DNA of 64,000 nucleotides from Fagopyrum homotropicum (taxonomy: Eukaryota > Streptophyta > Magnoliopsida > Caryophyllales > Polygonaceae), in the NCBI GenBank assembly GCA_033239125.1, contig BSWB01000004.1:138520426-138584425 (forward strand), in the 5' to 3' direction. Positions 1-11,976 of the stretch are shown here, one piece after another; positions within the stretch are counted from its first letter, which is position 1; every line of letters begins with the position of its first letter. The position numbers were made by a program, and so were the translations under genes. The notes under the pieces are model-generated. The model did not search any database. It saw only the letters and a list, made by a program, of their open reading frames with translations, and was not told the origin of the DNA.

Positions 1-1306
1 GTGCTGGTGCAGGTGGCGGCTGTGCATGCCAAGGTGGTGGAGCTCCCATCCAGTCCGGCTGCATACTATACCATGAAGGAGGATCTACCATCCATGTAGG
101 TCTCTCGCTCACACTAGCACGGCGAGAGGAAGAGCCAGAAGCTCTAGCGGGGCGGGGAGAGTGTCTAGGAAGGTCAGGAACTGCGTCCGGCTGATCCGGA
201 AAGGTACCAAAGTCATGATCATCTCCTCCTCCCTCAAACTCGTCATCCCTTCTCATCTCCTCCTCATCTACAACCGGTGGTGGTGGAACGTAAGGAGGGG
301 CTACTAGTCTGTTCGCATGCATGGCAGCGAACGTCTCCTTCTAGTTATGATGTCCGGCCATAATGGAATACTCAGGAAGCCACTCAATCCCTCTACCTGT
401 CCTACTCTCCCAAGGCATGGCAGCTGTAGGTGGACCTCTATGTCTAGGGAAGAGGATGCCTCTAGTCATGAGGCTCTAAAGTCCTAGAGGTCTAGCTGCA
501 ATGCGGGTGCATGCAGAAAAGTCTACCCTTAACTGCCTAGCAAGGTGGGTGACCATCCCACCGTATCCAATGTTTCCGGCCCTCTTGTTCTTTAGCTTGC
601 TCATAGTAGCAGCTAAGAGGGTGGCACAATCAGCTGGCCTACCGTACAACATACTGTAAAGCAAAAATAACTCGTCTGTCTTGATCTTCTGAGATGTCTC
701 CGTCCTAGGGAAGAGACACTTAAAAAGCACTCTATGGGCAATCTTCAAGGCTAGGTGATAGATCAACCTAGCCTTGGTATCAGCAGGTTGCCAGCGGTCC
801 TCGCTGGCGTATATCATGGCAATCTCTGCCCAGAAATCCTTGGCGTACACACCACTAGGGAATCGACCATTGAAGGTCTCCTGGAACCCAAAGAAGGCTC
901 CAAACTCTCTAATAGAGAACTCATAGTTTCTCTCCATCAGCCGGAAAGAAACGGTCCTGTCAACGTGGCTATGCTCAAAGGAAACCACGAACTCCCTAGT
1001 AATCTCCTCATATGCATCTTCTCGAATAGTCGAGAAGATGATCAATCCGGCTCTATCTAGTAGCCAAGTGAGGTCCCCTACCACATGCAAAGGCTCTAAC
1101 TCCTCAAGCAGAAAATACCTAGGTCCTATGACCACTTGCTTATGGATCCTCTCTAAAACATCGAGATGATCCTCATGGATAGTAGGGATCCTAGGGGAAG
1201 GTGGTGATGGGGGTGATGGGGGCTCAGCAGGTGGTGCTCTAGAAGAGGAAGAAGTATTGCCTTTCCTCTTTTTATTTCTATCAGACATTCTCCTTACGAA
1301 ATCCAT
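1..1306 (-). pseudogene. ORF-1 (env-position protein) of element A, decayed and cut by window edge
   Basis: The start is the ATG at 1306 (MDFVRRMSDRNKK), followed by a basic, Ser/Pro-rich N-terminus and a globular region with the motif VSFRLMERNYEFSIREFGAFFGF. The protein resembles the ATHILA ORF-1 / putative plant transposon protein type found downstream of pol. A stop at 476-478 replaces a Gln codon seen as CAG in the B copy, but homology to B continues in the same frame to position 1, with a second stop near 345 where B has Trp. The rest is a Pro-rich tail. No membrane segment is visible, so an envelope function is not supported by this sequence. Function unknown; the family is named by position and similarity. 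Confidence 0.8.
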
Positions 1307-1737
1307 TTTCTGTGAGAAACCACGGTCTGTTCTTCAGGTTCCACGGCCGTGGAATGCCCATAGACCGTGATTCGTAACGTAAATTCTCAAAACTCAGCAG
1401 AATCACACCAAACTCAACAGCAAGCAGTCCTAGACTAATTTCAGTCCAATTCCAATCAGTTCTCCTAAAAATTCTAGCAAAAACGAAGCCGAATCGACGA
1501 AGAGAAAGAAAGAATAAAAACCTAGGTTTTTGGATTTTGAAATCCGAATTCCGTCTTCTCCGGTGATTTGCCGCTCGAATTGTTGCTTGGATCTTGTAGG
1601 TTACGGAAATTGCTTCAGTTTTGGCCAAAGAATCGTTAAGAACGATTAACGAACGAGAAATTGGGAGAGAGGGAAGGCAATCGGCGAAATGGGCGTGGAA
1701 TTGGGATTTTTTTTTTGTGTTTTGTGAAGAAACGTGG

Positions 1738-1745
1738 TTTTTATA
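1738..1745 (-). promoter_or_regulatory. Putative internal TATA box for ORF-1 (element A)
   Basis: Minus-strand TATAAAAA, 439 bp before the ORF-1 ATG and 19 bp downstream (in the sense direction) of the palindrome cluster. The spacing resembles the copies in B, E and G. Promoter activity is inferred. Confidence 0.5.
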
Positions 1746-1763
1746 GTGGCCGTAAAAATTTTT

Positions 1764-1892
1764 GAAAATCACGGTCTATCGGGGGTTTCCACGGCCGTGG
1801 TTTTGTACGGAACCGTGGTTTTGGTGATTTTTCTCAGACTTTTGAAAATTACGGTCACTGTAGCTGTCACGACCGTGGTTTTGGCCGTGGAA
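1764..1892. repeat. Palindrome cluster, CCACGGCCGTGG type (element A, pre-ORF-1)
   Basis: The cluster contains one CCACGGCCGTGG core and several half or variant sites (CCGTGG, CACGACCGTGG, GGCCGTGGAA). It lies just upstream, in element sense, of the internal TATA box. Related clusters lie in the LTR and in the PR-RT spacer of the same element. Confidence 0.7.
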
Positions 1893-2077
1893 CTCTCTGT
1901 AATGTGTCAAAGTCCAAGTTTCGTCAATTTTCTTCAAACTTTTCTTTCTTCCCTTCTTTTCCACTGATCCTACATCCAAAAACACGAACATACCGGAAGG
2001 CATTGAAGGCAAAACAAAATAAAAACGTCTATACTACTCTAATCTATGAATCAAAAACAAAAACGTAAGTGCAATAC

Positions 2078-2095
2078 CTTGGGTTGCCTCCCAAG
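2078..2095 (-). other. Conserved hairpin after pol stop (element A)
   Basis: CTTGGG-TTGCCT-CCCAAG forms a 6-bp stem starting 42 nt after the pol stop codon. The same sequence lies at 20241-20258, 29900-29917, 46679-46696, 56133-56150 and 61140-61157, inside a well conserved block of about 55 bp. Its role is unknown; an RNA element for processing or ORF-1 expression is possible. Confidence 0.75.
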
Positions 2096-2136
2096 AAGCG
2101 CTTTGTTTAAGGTCCGTAGCTAGACCATATTCGCAC

Positions 2137-5100
2137 TTATTCGAGTGCGGTGGGCGCGAACTCTTCAGCTTGGAGTTCCGGTGTGTACTTCTTGAGTCGT
2201 TGACCGTTCACCTTAAAGCTTCCGCCCTTTTCACCCCATACTTCAACTGCACCATGGGGAAAAACACGTTTGATTAGAAAAGGTCCAGTCCAACGAGATT
2301 TAAGCTTACCTGGAAAGAGACGAAGCCTGGAATTGAAGAGGAGCACTTGATCTCCCTCTTTGAGGTCCTTTGGGATGATATGCTTATCATGCCAACGCTT
2401 CGCTCTTTCTTTATAGATCTTGGCGTTTTCGTAGGCGTTCAAGCGAAGTTCTTCAAGCTCATTAAGGTCTAAGAGACGCTTCTCTCCCGCTTCCTTCATG
2501 CTGAAGTTCAACCACTTTATTGCCCAATACGCCTTGTGCTCCAACTCTACCGGAAAGTGACAAGACTTCCCATACACAAGGTTGTATGGTGTTGTTCCGA
2601 TGGGAGTCTTATATGCAGTCCGGTATGCCCATAATGCATCATCTAGCTTCAAAGACCAATCCTTCCTTGTCCTTGAAACCGTCTTCTCTAAGATTCCCTT
2701 AATCTCCCGGTTAGAGATCTCTACTTGTCCACTAGTTTGTGGATGATAAGTGGTGGCGATCTTGTGAGTCACCCTATACTTAGCTAAAAGAGCTTCGAAA
2801 CGGCGGGAAATGAAGTGAGAACCTCCATCACTAATGATAGTCCGTGGTGTCCTAAATTGTGGGAAGATGGTCTTGTTAAAAAACTTAACCACTACCATGG
2901 CATCATTGGTGGGAGAGGCAATAGCTTCTACCCATCTCGAAACATAATCCACCGCTAAAAGTATGTATTGGTTTCCACAAGATGATGGGAAAGGTCCCAT
3001 GAAGTCTACTCCCCAAACGTCAAAGATCTCCACCTCTTGGATGTTGTTAAGAGGCATCTCGTTCCTCCTAGATATATTTCCTGTTCTTTGACAAGCATCG
3101 CAGCAGGAAACAAAGGTTTGCACATCTTTAAATAGAGTAGGCCAAAAGAATCCAGATTGCAATACCTTAGCTCTAGTCTTGTTCGAACTAGCGTGTCCTC
3201 CGCAAGGTAGTGAATGACAATGACGGATGACACTTTGCAGCTCATCTTCCGGCACACATCGCCGAATAATGCCGTCCGGACCTCTCTTAAAGATGAGAGG
3301 TTCATTCCAAAAGTATTCCCGAACATCCTTAAAGAACTTCTTTCTTTGTGCGTAGGATAATCCGGGCGGTAATTCGTGGCAAACCAAATAGTTAACAAAA
3401 TCAGCAAACCATGGTTCGTTACCTTTGGTGATCACGTCGATGCACTCCTCTATGATGTGTAAATGCTCGTCCGGAAAGGAGTCATCTATAGGTAGATGGT
3501 CGTCCTCTAAATGTGTTAGACGACTCAAATGATCCGCAACAGAATTTTCCGAACCCTTCTTGTCGCGGATCTCTAGATCGAATTCTTGTAGGAGAAGAAT
3601 CCATCTAATTAGCCTTGGCTTCGCATCCTTCTTTGCAAGTAGATATCGGATCGCAGCATAATCCGTGTATACAATCACCTTTGCACCTACAAGATAAGAG
3701 TGAAATTTGTCAATTGCATATACAATTGCTGAGAATTCTTTTTCGGTAATGGCGTAGTTGAGCTGCGCTTCATCTAGCGTCTTGCTAGCGTAGTAAATGG
3801 CATGGGTTCGTCCTTACTTTCTTTGCCCAAGCACAGCCCCTATGGTTACGTCACTTACGTCACACATAACCTCAAAGGGGAGACTTTAATCCGGAGGTTG
3901 GATAATCGAGGCTGAAATTAGAGCTTCCCGAATTTTATTGAACGCATCTAGACATTCCTGTGAAAAATCAAAAACTGCATCCTTCATCAATAGATTAGTA
4001 AGCGGCTTTGATATCTTAGAGAAATCCTTTATAAAGCGTCTATAAAATCCAGCATGTCCTAGAAAACTCCTTATCCCTTTCACCGAAGTTGGGGGAAGAA
4101 GCTTTTCTATTGTCTCTATCTTAGCTTTATCCACCTCAATCCCTCTACTAGAGATTAAGTGTCCTAATACAATGCCCTCCTTTACCATAAATTGACACTT
4201 CTCCCAATTAAGAACTAGGTTAGTGTCTTCACACCTTTGTAATACAAGAGCAAGGTTAGAAAGACAATTGTCAAAAGAGGAACCATAAACGGAGAAGTCA
4301 TCCATAAAAACCTCCATGATTTCCTCTATATATTCCGAGAAGATGGCCATCATGCACCTTTGAAAGGTGGCTGGGGCGTTGCAAAGCCCGAACGGCATCC
4401 TCCTATAGACAAACGTACCCCACGGGCACGTGAACGTGGTCTTCTCTTGATCATCTGGGTGTATCGGAATCTGAAAGAAACCACTATAACCGTCAAGATA
4501 GCAAAAGTGTGAATGTTGTGCTAACCTTTCAAGCATTTGATCGATGAAGGGTAGTGGGAAGTGATCCTTCCTCGTCGCGTTGTTTAGCTTGCAGTAGTCT
4601 ATACACATCCGCCATCCTGTTACGGTTCGTGTAGGAATGAGTTCATTGTTTTTGTTGGTGATGACCGTCATTCCTCCTTCTTTGGAACCACTTGTACGGG
4701 ACTCACCCACTTGTTATCGGAGATAGGGTAGATGATACCTGCATCGAGTAGTTTAAGAATTTCCTTCTTGACAACCTCCTTCATGGTCGGATTTAACCGC
4801 CTTTGAGGTTGTCGCGAAGTTCTAAAGTCCTCTTCCATTAAGATCTTATGCATGTATAGGGAAGGTTTGATTCCTACTAAATCCTCTATAGTATACCCTA
4901 AGGCTTTCCTATGTTTCTTAAGAACAACCATGAGCTTACTATGTTCATCTATGCTTAAATCGGAACTAACAATTACCGGAAAGGGAGAATTAGGTCCAAG
5001 AAATGCGTACCTTAGATGTGTAGGAAGTGGCTTCAATTCCATCACTATCGGAGTCTCCAATGGCTCTTGAGGAGTATCCGATGCTTCCTTAGAAGTGTCT

Positions 5101-8054
5101 AAGGATGTAGAAGGTGTTGGAGAAGAGTCAAGAGAAGTTGTAGAGGAAACACAATTTCCTTCAGATTCACCCAAAATTACGGCTACTCTGCCTTCTCCAC
5201 GGCCGTGATTTTGGGCGTGGAAAGTAATTATGGTGCCTCTGTTTTCTCCACGGCCGTGATTTTGGCCGTGTAACTTATTGGAATTCTCCACGCTTGTGTT
5301 GGTGAATTCCACGGCCGTGGAATAGGCTGTCTGACCGTGGATCCGTACGTTTTCTGACTCATCGTGGAGTTTCTCGAATTCTTCTTCATACACTTCTTTT
5401 TGTTTCTCTAAGGCTTCAATTGCCTCATTGCACTCCTCTTCTTCCCCTATATCCATAATGCTCATAGAAAGAACTTTTTGCAAGGGATCTTTGAAGAGAA
5501 TAGAACTTACCTCCTCTCTAGATAGCTCTTCGTCATGGATATTGAATATATCCTCATTGAAGGCTGGTTCCTTCACTAAAGTGGAAAGGACGAACTCTAC
5601 CTTCTCTTCTCCTATGTCAAAGGCGAGTCTAGCATTCTTGCAATCGACTGTACAGCCGGATGTTGCAAGAAATGGTCTTCCGAGAATGATCGGGACCGGA
5701 CTATCTGCAGGAATGTCAAGCACAACAAAATCTATAGGAACATAGAACTTACCAAGCTTGACCGGGACGTCTTCAACTATACTGACGGGACGAGTTATGG
5801 ATCGATCCGCCATGTACAACGTCATCTTTACCGATTTAGGGTCGCCTAAACCGATCTTCCTACATAATGCAAGTGGTATGATGCTCACACTTGCTCCCAA
5901 GTCACATAATGCATCATATGTGACATCTCCCACTCCTATGGGAATGCAAAATGACCCCGGATCCTTTAGCTTTGGGGGCATTTTCTCCTTCATGGTCTTG
6001 ATAAGGTCCGAAGAATCCGAACTCATCTTAACCTCTCCAAAATCCTCTAACTTTCTCTTGTTAGAGAGGATTTCCTTTAAAAACTTGCCATAAGCCGGCA
6101 TACCTACAATAGCATCAATGAAAGGTATATTAATATGCAGCTTGCTCATGAGTTCTATAAACTTACCAAATTGTTTATCTAGACGCGCTCTTGCTCTAGA
6201 TTGAGGGAATGGTAGGGGAGGTTTGTAAGCCGGAGGAGGAACGTAGACATCTTCCTTCTCCTTCCCCTTCTCTTTGTCTTTCTCAACGGAGACTTCAACA
6301 AACTTAGGCTGCGGATCGGTGGTAGTCACTCCGCTCCTAGTTGTGATTGCCATCACCCTTCCCTTTGGGTTGTCCTCCGTTTTTCCTGAAAGTTTCCCTT
6401 GATTCCTAGGAACTTCCTCCGCATGAGTAAACATTTGGTTTTCTAAAACCTTTTGGGCTTTATCAACCTTAGTTATATGATCATCAACCTTGATGATGCG
6501 AGTCTCTAACCCTTGAAGCTTTCCCAAAATCGTCTCCAACATGGGATCGGGCTTCTCCTTCCCCGAAGTGCTTCCTCCATTAGATGTTTGCCCCTGGCTT
6601 TTCAAAGGAGTGGAAGAAGAGGAAGGTGGAGTTAGTGAATTTCCTGAATTAGAATAAGAATTACCGGAATTTTGTTGGTTGAGACGCCAATTGTTGTTGT
6701 TTGAACCCCCATTGTTGTTCCAATTGTTGTTCCGGTTGTTGTTGTTGTTATTCCAATTATTCCGGTTGTTGTTCCGGTTGTTGCGATTTGTATTCTCATT
6801 CCCATTGTGGTTATTGTTGTTGCCCAAATAACCTACATCTTCTTCCTTTTGCTTTGGAAAGTTGGTTTTGATGGCTTCCTTCAACTCTTTAATCTCCGTA
6901 TTGAGAGAAAAGATTTGAGTTTGAGCTGCTTGTGATAGCTTTGCTCCTTGTTCCACATGATTCTCCTCCACTTTCCGATGAGAATACTTCTCAATGACCC
7001 GCGCTTGCTTCTCAATGAAGTCCCAAACGTCATCTTCCCTCATGTCCATGAATGTACCACATGAAAGGGATTGGAGCTTGAATTGTGTCTCCACATCCAG
7101 CCCCTTATAGTATATCTCCAATAGCGCCAATTTGGATATGCCATGGTGTGGGCAATCCAATAGCAAATCCTGAAATCTTTCCCAAGATTGAAACAAACTT
7201 TCGTTAGATCTCATAGAAAATGCATTAATCTTACCTCTCAACTCCGCCGTCTTGGATGGCAGAAAGAACTTAGTGAGGAATTCCGAAGAAAGATCCTCCC
7301 ATGTTTCGAGTTTCCCACTTGGAAGAGCTTGATACCAAGACAATGCTTTCCCTTTCAAGGAGAAAAAGAAAGGCTTGAGTTTATAGTTGTTGGTAGTTGC
7401 ATTCTTCGGCTTCATTGTCTCCATCATGATCTCAAAATTTTGTAGATGTTGATGTGGAGATTCAGCGCTTGTTCCCCCAAATTGATTTTGGCGGACAATG
7501 GTAATAACTTGCGGGTTGAAGCTAAACCCTTGTGCATCATCAGCATCAAAGTTCACACCCAAACGGCGTGGTTGCTGCGTTGGATCCATCCTTTGGCCAA
7601 GAGTCCTTGGTTTCTCATCCACACGATCGACTCTCGCACCTCTAGCTGGGGCACGGCGATTGGCAGCTGCCCGTGGAACGAACGGGTTCACATTGATCGT
7701 TGGATCAATTTCCTCTAGTGGTGGCATGGAAGAGTCGCTATCCTCATTGGATGAGTTGGTTCTAACCGATCTTGATGGCCTCCTTCTTCTCTTTGTCTTC
7801 TTGAGGTTGTTTATTTCCAGCCTCATTTGAAACATCATGTCCGATAGATCATCAACCTTCGTTTGATGACGATCCATTTCTTCCCTGCGAGTCTTCTCAC
7901 TCCATTGGAGTTGAGCTTCTTTTTCCGCCAACTCCGTTTGGTAATCACGTTCTCTTTCTTCAGCCATCTTTCTTTCCTTGAGCTTTCTCCTCAAAGTCCT
8001 CTCAAGCTCTTGATCAAGAGGTAAGAGGTCTTCGCTGTTCCTAGACCTGCGCAT
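2137..8054 (-). pseudogene. gag-pol polyprotein of element A (gag-PR-RT-RH-IN), frameshifted
   Basis: The start is the ATG at 8054. Domains in order: coiled-coil N-terminus with a retrotransposon gag domain (near 7600-7050), an Asn/Arg-rich nucleic-acid-binding tract without a CCHC knuckle (about 6830-6690), aspartic protease (CDLGAS near 5900; ILGRPFLATSG near 5680), reverse transcriptase (FMDDFSVYG near 4282-4308), RNase H, integrase zinc region ([10 protein letters not shown], later CCDAC), integrase core with D, D and E in [14 protein letters not shown] and GQVEIS, and a GPF-type C-terminus. One base is missing near 4675 after VVPKK, shifting the frame. In-frame stops at 3886-3888 (where related copies have Trp) and 3814-3816 follow. 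All domains are still recognisable, so this is the most complete pol in the window, though inactive as read. Confidence 0.9.
5198..5342. repeat. Palindrome cluster inside pol of element A (PR-RT spacer)
   Basis: Three CCACGGCCGTG sites and several half sites lie inside the reading frame. They are translated as repeated HGRGE-like peptides (QNHGRGE twice). B has the same cluster at 22620-22790. Having DNA motifs inside a coding region at a fixed place suggests they matter as DNA or RNA. Confidence 0.7.
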
Positions 8055-8132
8055 ACACTCGAAGAGATATCAAATAACAAGGGAAAAGCTCCCAAGCTTG
8101 ACAACCGATAACCGAATTCGGCCTAAACCAAA

Positions 8133-8150
8133 TCCCCAACAACGGCGCCA
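8133..8150 (-). other. tRNA-Asp primer binding site (element A)
   Basis: The minus strand reads TGGCGCCGTTGTTGGGGA, complementary to the 3' end of plant tRNA-Asp(GUC) with one difference from the consensus in B, E and F. It lies 6 nt inside the 5' LTR. Confidence 0.85.
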
Positions 8151-9266
8151 AAAACGTATTTGCCACTTAGCGTGCGTGCAAATAAGCTTTAAATTTATAA
8201 AACTAGAATAAAAGCAAGCGAACCCGCAGTGTACGGATCGATATAGTTAAGCAAGAATTCCAGAGTATCGAACACAGGGATTTGGGGGGTTAAATCCAAT
8301 TATGGAATTGTCAAGCAAATAAATGTATGAGCTTTGTAAATATTGGGAAAACAACAATCCTAAAGATCCAGGAATCCAGCTGTGGCAATCGATTCAAGAT
8401 ATACTAAAGATATAAGGATAGAGTTAAGAGTTGCAAAGGTATACTAATGCAAAGCAATGTACGGTGAAGTTCCAAGGCTTTATGTGACTTATCTAGAAAT
8501 ACTCTCTATAAAGGTTGTTGAGGCTTTAGTATAGAAAGGATCTAAAGACAAGAATTAATATCAAATACCCAAACTTGTAACCCAAGGATCAAGACTAACT
8601 AAACCGATTAAGGTTGTGACACTCGAAATCGAAGTAGAGGTTGTTGAGGCTTCACTACCACCTAGAAAAGGCAAGCCAAGACTATGTTAAAGCAAATCTT
8701 TAACTTTGGATTAAAGTAAAAGCAAGGTTCGTAAACTAGGGAAAATTACGGGTGGATCTTGAGATTCCACGGCCGTGGAACTCAAGAACACACCGTGATT
8801 CTGGTTGTCGACAAAATCTCTCTAACTCTCAGGGTCCAATCTGTTTACGATCGATCTATCATCATCTAAGCCACAACTATCAACCCTTCACCTTAGAATT
8901 GCTAAAGGGTTTAGCCAACAACAGTCATTGTGATATCAAATTCAGGATTTAAAAGAATGAAAGATGAAAACCTTCGAAAACCTTCAATAAATCTCAAATC
9001 AATCTCAAATCCACAAACAAGGTAATGATGTATATCAGATTCGGAATAACACAAACCAATCACAATCCTTGATAAGAACGAAGAGCGGGATGTCAATCCG
9101 TCTTCTAATCAAAGCTAAGGGCAAAGCGTAACTTCCAAATCTCCAAGTCTTCGCAAATCTCCGTTGCGAAATAACAATCTCCACACGTCCAACTGGAACC
9201 CTAGGCAAGTGCAAGTAAGCGTAAGCGAATGTCTAAGCAGAGGTGACGGAATCTCCCTCCTTCGGT

Positions 9267-9278
9267 CCTTTTATAGGG
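9267..9278 (-). promoter_or_regulatory. LTR TATA box (element A)
   Basis: The sense strand reads CCCTATAAAAGG, about 560 bp from the LTR start and 75-260 bp downstream of the CCACGGCCGTGG cluster. This is the typical arrangement for an LTR pol II promoter; the TSS is not shown. Confidence 0.6.
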
Positions 9279-9352
9279 AAAGATAGAAGTGACCGTCCAG
9301 CCCATTGTGTAAAAGATCGTGGCTTTAATTAGTACGTCAAAAGATCGCCTAA

Positions 9353-9540
9353 ATCACGGTTCCATAGGATTCCACGGCCGTGATTTAGAGCGTGGAATTG
9401 GATTACGGTTCTTCACAACTTCCACGACCTTACTTTATACCGTGTAACTCTCTGGAATGCTCCACGCTCATGTTGCCAAGTTCCACGGCCGTGGTTTAGA
9501 GCGTGGACTTCATTACGGCCGTATTTTAGAGCGTGGAACA
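9353..9540. repeat. Palindrome cluster in LTR of element A
   Basis: About ten CCACGG/CCGTGG-type half sites, including two full CCACGGCCGTG cores, lie about 300-480 bp from the sense start of the LTR. In E the family 2 palindromes also start about 300 bp into the LTR. Confidence 0.7.
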
Positions 9541-9834
9541 TAGATTGCTCGTAAATCTCCTTTGATTTGTGTCATTCTTCATCCTAGCATCTTCCTTAGC
9601 TCCTTTGTGGTGTCCTCAATCCTTGGATATGCTCAATCCTTCTCCATTCTCTCTTAATTCGTTCGGTTTTAGCTCTTATTCGCCTACAATCAACACAAAG
9701 CTTATGTAGACCTCTATATCGACAATATAGACAAACTAGCTCACAATTGCTTCAATGCTTTACGAATGAACACCAATATGGATGAAATACATCTAGAAAA
9801 CGTGCCTAAAATATCACAATATTTCATGCTAACA

Positions 9835-11803
9835 CCATCCGCTCAAGCACATCTCTTGGAAGCAAATTCTTGTTCAATGGCTCCCTAAAGTCATTGAGTG
9901 ACTCCATGTAAGGATCAATATGGACAACCTCATCTTCATGCGTCGGATTCAATTTTTCCCATCGTACTTGCTTCCAATAAGGGTGAATCTGATTCAAACG
10001 TATTGGTTCCCATGCGTAAGAACTTTGTTTCGGAGCAAATCAAATATAGGCACACGCACAGCCAACAACATCCTCTCACGTGACATCTCTATTAGAAAAC
10101 AAGTGTAAACAATTATTAGAAAACAAGTGTAAACAATATAGAAATAAGTTCTTACGCATTCGTTGTCCTCATGCCAAAGTGTAGATGTAAGTCGTACCAA
10201 TATCGAACAATTGCTTCCTTGTAGGGGATTAGCCATGTAGTTTCCAAATACTCCATCAATTTCGGATATGCTTGCCAATGCACTTTCATTTCACCCAAAC
10301 GCCTCTCGTAACTCTCAGGAGATCTAGATTCAATAAGAGCATGGTAGTGTGATGCAAAAACAACTTATAATTCCTTTGACCGTGTCACCGCCCAAGATCT
10401 ATGTTGGATGTTGCACTTTATATGAAAGGTGCAAATCATGTGCTTCACATCCGGAAAAATAACACCGAGTGCACTTATGAGTCCTAGCTCTTTGTCCGTC
10501 ACAATCACCCCCCGTGTAACATCTCCGCACACATGTCGGAGTCTCCGTAATGCCCACTCGTAGTGATTGGCGTTTTCCTTGGCCATGAAAACAAATGCTA
10601 TTGCAAACGTCAACCTCGTGCTAGTGATACCGACAATCTCTAACAACGGCATCTTGTACCTATATAGGATATATTAAGAGTTTACATTTATATTAAACTA
10701 AAAGTGCACGAAAAATAAAAAAAATCATAATAACATGTATATTAAAACTTACTCGTTCGTCTTGTACGTCGTGTCCATTATGATGACATAAGGAAATAGG
10801 TTGAGGAGATGTCTTGAATCCGGATGCATGATGAAAAAATCTGAAATTTCTTCCGATTCCGAGCATCTTCTCACATTCACGTAATAACGACGCTGCTCTA
10901 ACATATGTAGTGCTTGTTGGAGAGGACTCCGTCCTTCGGCTTGTAGCTTCATAATCTTCATTCCAGCATTGTATATTTGTTCGATTGTGCTGACGTTGTA
11001 TGGATCATCTAACTTTATTGGCTTCAATATATTTCTCGGCTTGAAACCCGACCCAAGCTCACATCCCACCCTCTGAAACTGTTTCTCCGTCAATCTGCCA
11101 GCATATGTGTGTCCCTTCAATTGCTCGGGAAGTGTATGATTGTGCACTCCATTTATAACATGCAACATCCACTTCTCAGCCTCGCTTTGTACGCCCTCAA
11201 GCTCAAAACAACATCCGTCCTTCTTCAATTTCTGTGCTCGGCTAGAAGATGACTCGGTATTAGGATCCACGTCTTTCTTCTTACGAGGGGCTCCGAAACG
11301 TTCGCATGTCAAACAAAACGTAACGAACCCCCATGAATTTCTCCACGACCTACTAGTAACCAACACCATGTTTATAGTTCCTCCCATGAATCGAGCCCAA
11401 TCCACCATCGTCTCGCGATCATGGAAAAAACCGCGAATTTCAAACATTCGCGGATCAGTCCCTTCATCACGAGAATAATTCGGAAGATCCTAGTTCAAGT
11501 AGAAAATAAAAACTATAAAATTTCTACTTTTCGGTTTAATAATTTCAAATAATAAAAACAATATATTATATAAAAAATATTGCAAAAAAATAATTTCAAA
11601 GTAAAACACGAATTATAACAAATGTTTCTAACATAAATTGCAACTATATCTAACGTAAACATACATTACATACGACATTTCTAGTTTTTCTAGTTTTTCG
11701 GTTATAAAGTACTTACCTCGAAATGTCGAAAAAACTCGTATGGGTCACTAAATTTTGTATCGTCGAACGGAATCATCACCTCATCATCCTCGTGTGTTGA
11801 CAT
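9835..11803 (-). pseudogene. Mutator-like (MULE/FAR1-related) transposase gene, truncated
   Basis: Exons can be read on the minus strand: 11803-11717 (ATG, 29 codons, donor GTAAGT), 11489-10753, 10659-10156 and 10088-9835, with GT/AG borders and compatible phases. Exon 2 has a FAR1-like DNA-binding region (FEIRGFFHDRETMVDWA) and ends in the MULE signature MDTTYKTNE; exon 3 continues YKMPLLEIVGITS, then VTDKELGLISAL and CTFHIKCN, giving two catalytic Asp positions and the C..H motif, and later YLETTWLIPYKE and HFGMRTTN. A TAA at 10365-10367 interrupts exon 3 and two TGA codons interrupt exon 4, where Arg codons (CGA to TGA) are likely. Element A cuts exon 4 at 9834. A FAR1-type domesticated gene is an alternative, but the stops argue for a dead transposon. 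Confidence 0.8.
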
Positions 11804-11976
11804 TCTCACAGCTGTTCTCCAGAAGATGTTGTGTTGTTTTTTCGAAGATGTTGTGAGCGTTTTTCACCTCTTCTATTACTATATATATATAACCAAAGGA
11901 AATCAATAACGTTTAAGTTACAATGTTCACTTTTATAACGTTCGAATTACAACGTTCGAATCTCAAAGGTCAAAAA

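Larger units (their letters stand above)
1307..2136 (-). other. Spacer between pol and ORF-1 of element A
   Basis: This stretch has no coding sequence. From the pol side it holds an invariant hairpin (2078-2095), a cluster of CCACGG/CCGTGG palindrome sites (1764-1892), an internal TATA box (1738-1745) and about 430 bp of leader to the ORF-1 ATG, with one more palindrome at 1341-1356. The same order is seen in B, C, E and G. Confidence 0.75.
1..9834 (-). mobile_element. Athila-type LTR retrotransposon A (family 1), left part beyond window
   Basis: Reading on the minus strand, the order is 5' LTR (9834-8157), tRNA-Asp PBS, gag-pol (8054-2137), spacer with hairpin, and ORF-1 (1306-1); the 3' LTR lies left of position 1. 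The layout is that of Athila Ty3/gypsy elements. The right flank is MULE transposase coding sequence, so A inserted into that gene; the expected target duplication would be CCATC (9835-9839) but its partner is outside the window. The 5' LTR starts TATTTG instead of TGTTCG, and pol has a frameshift and stops, so A is older and less intact than B, its family member at 14891-27438. Confidence 0.93.
8157..9834 (-). repeat. 5' LTR of element A
   Basis: Homologous along its length to the LTRs of B. The sense start is TGTTAGCATG (9834 downward); the sense end is altered (CAAATA where B has CGAACA). It carries a TATA box at 9267-9278, palindrome sites at 8763-8778 and 9353-9540, and a 23-bp near-repeat (ACGGCCGTG..TTTAGAGCGTGGA) at 9374, 9485 and 9515. 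Two copies of a GGTTGTTGAGGCTT motif lie near 8513 and 8640. Confidence 0.9.

Noticed and set aside
1..1306. ORF-1 as a viral-type envelope glycoprotein
   Set aside because: No signal peptide, transmembrane helix or Cys pattern is visible in any of the five copies; only its position is env-like.
9835..11803. Functional host FAR1/FHY3 transcription factor gene
   Set aside because: In-frame stops in exons 3 and 4 and interruption by element A make it a transposase pseudogene more likely.
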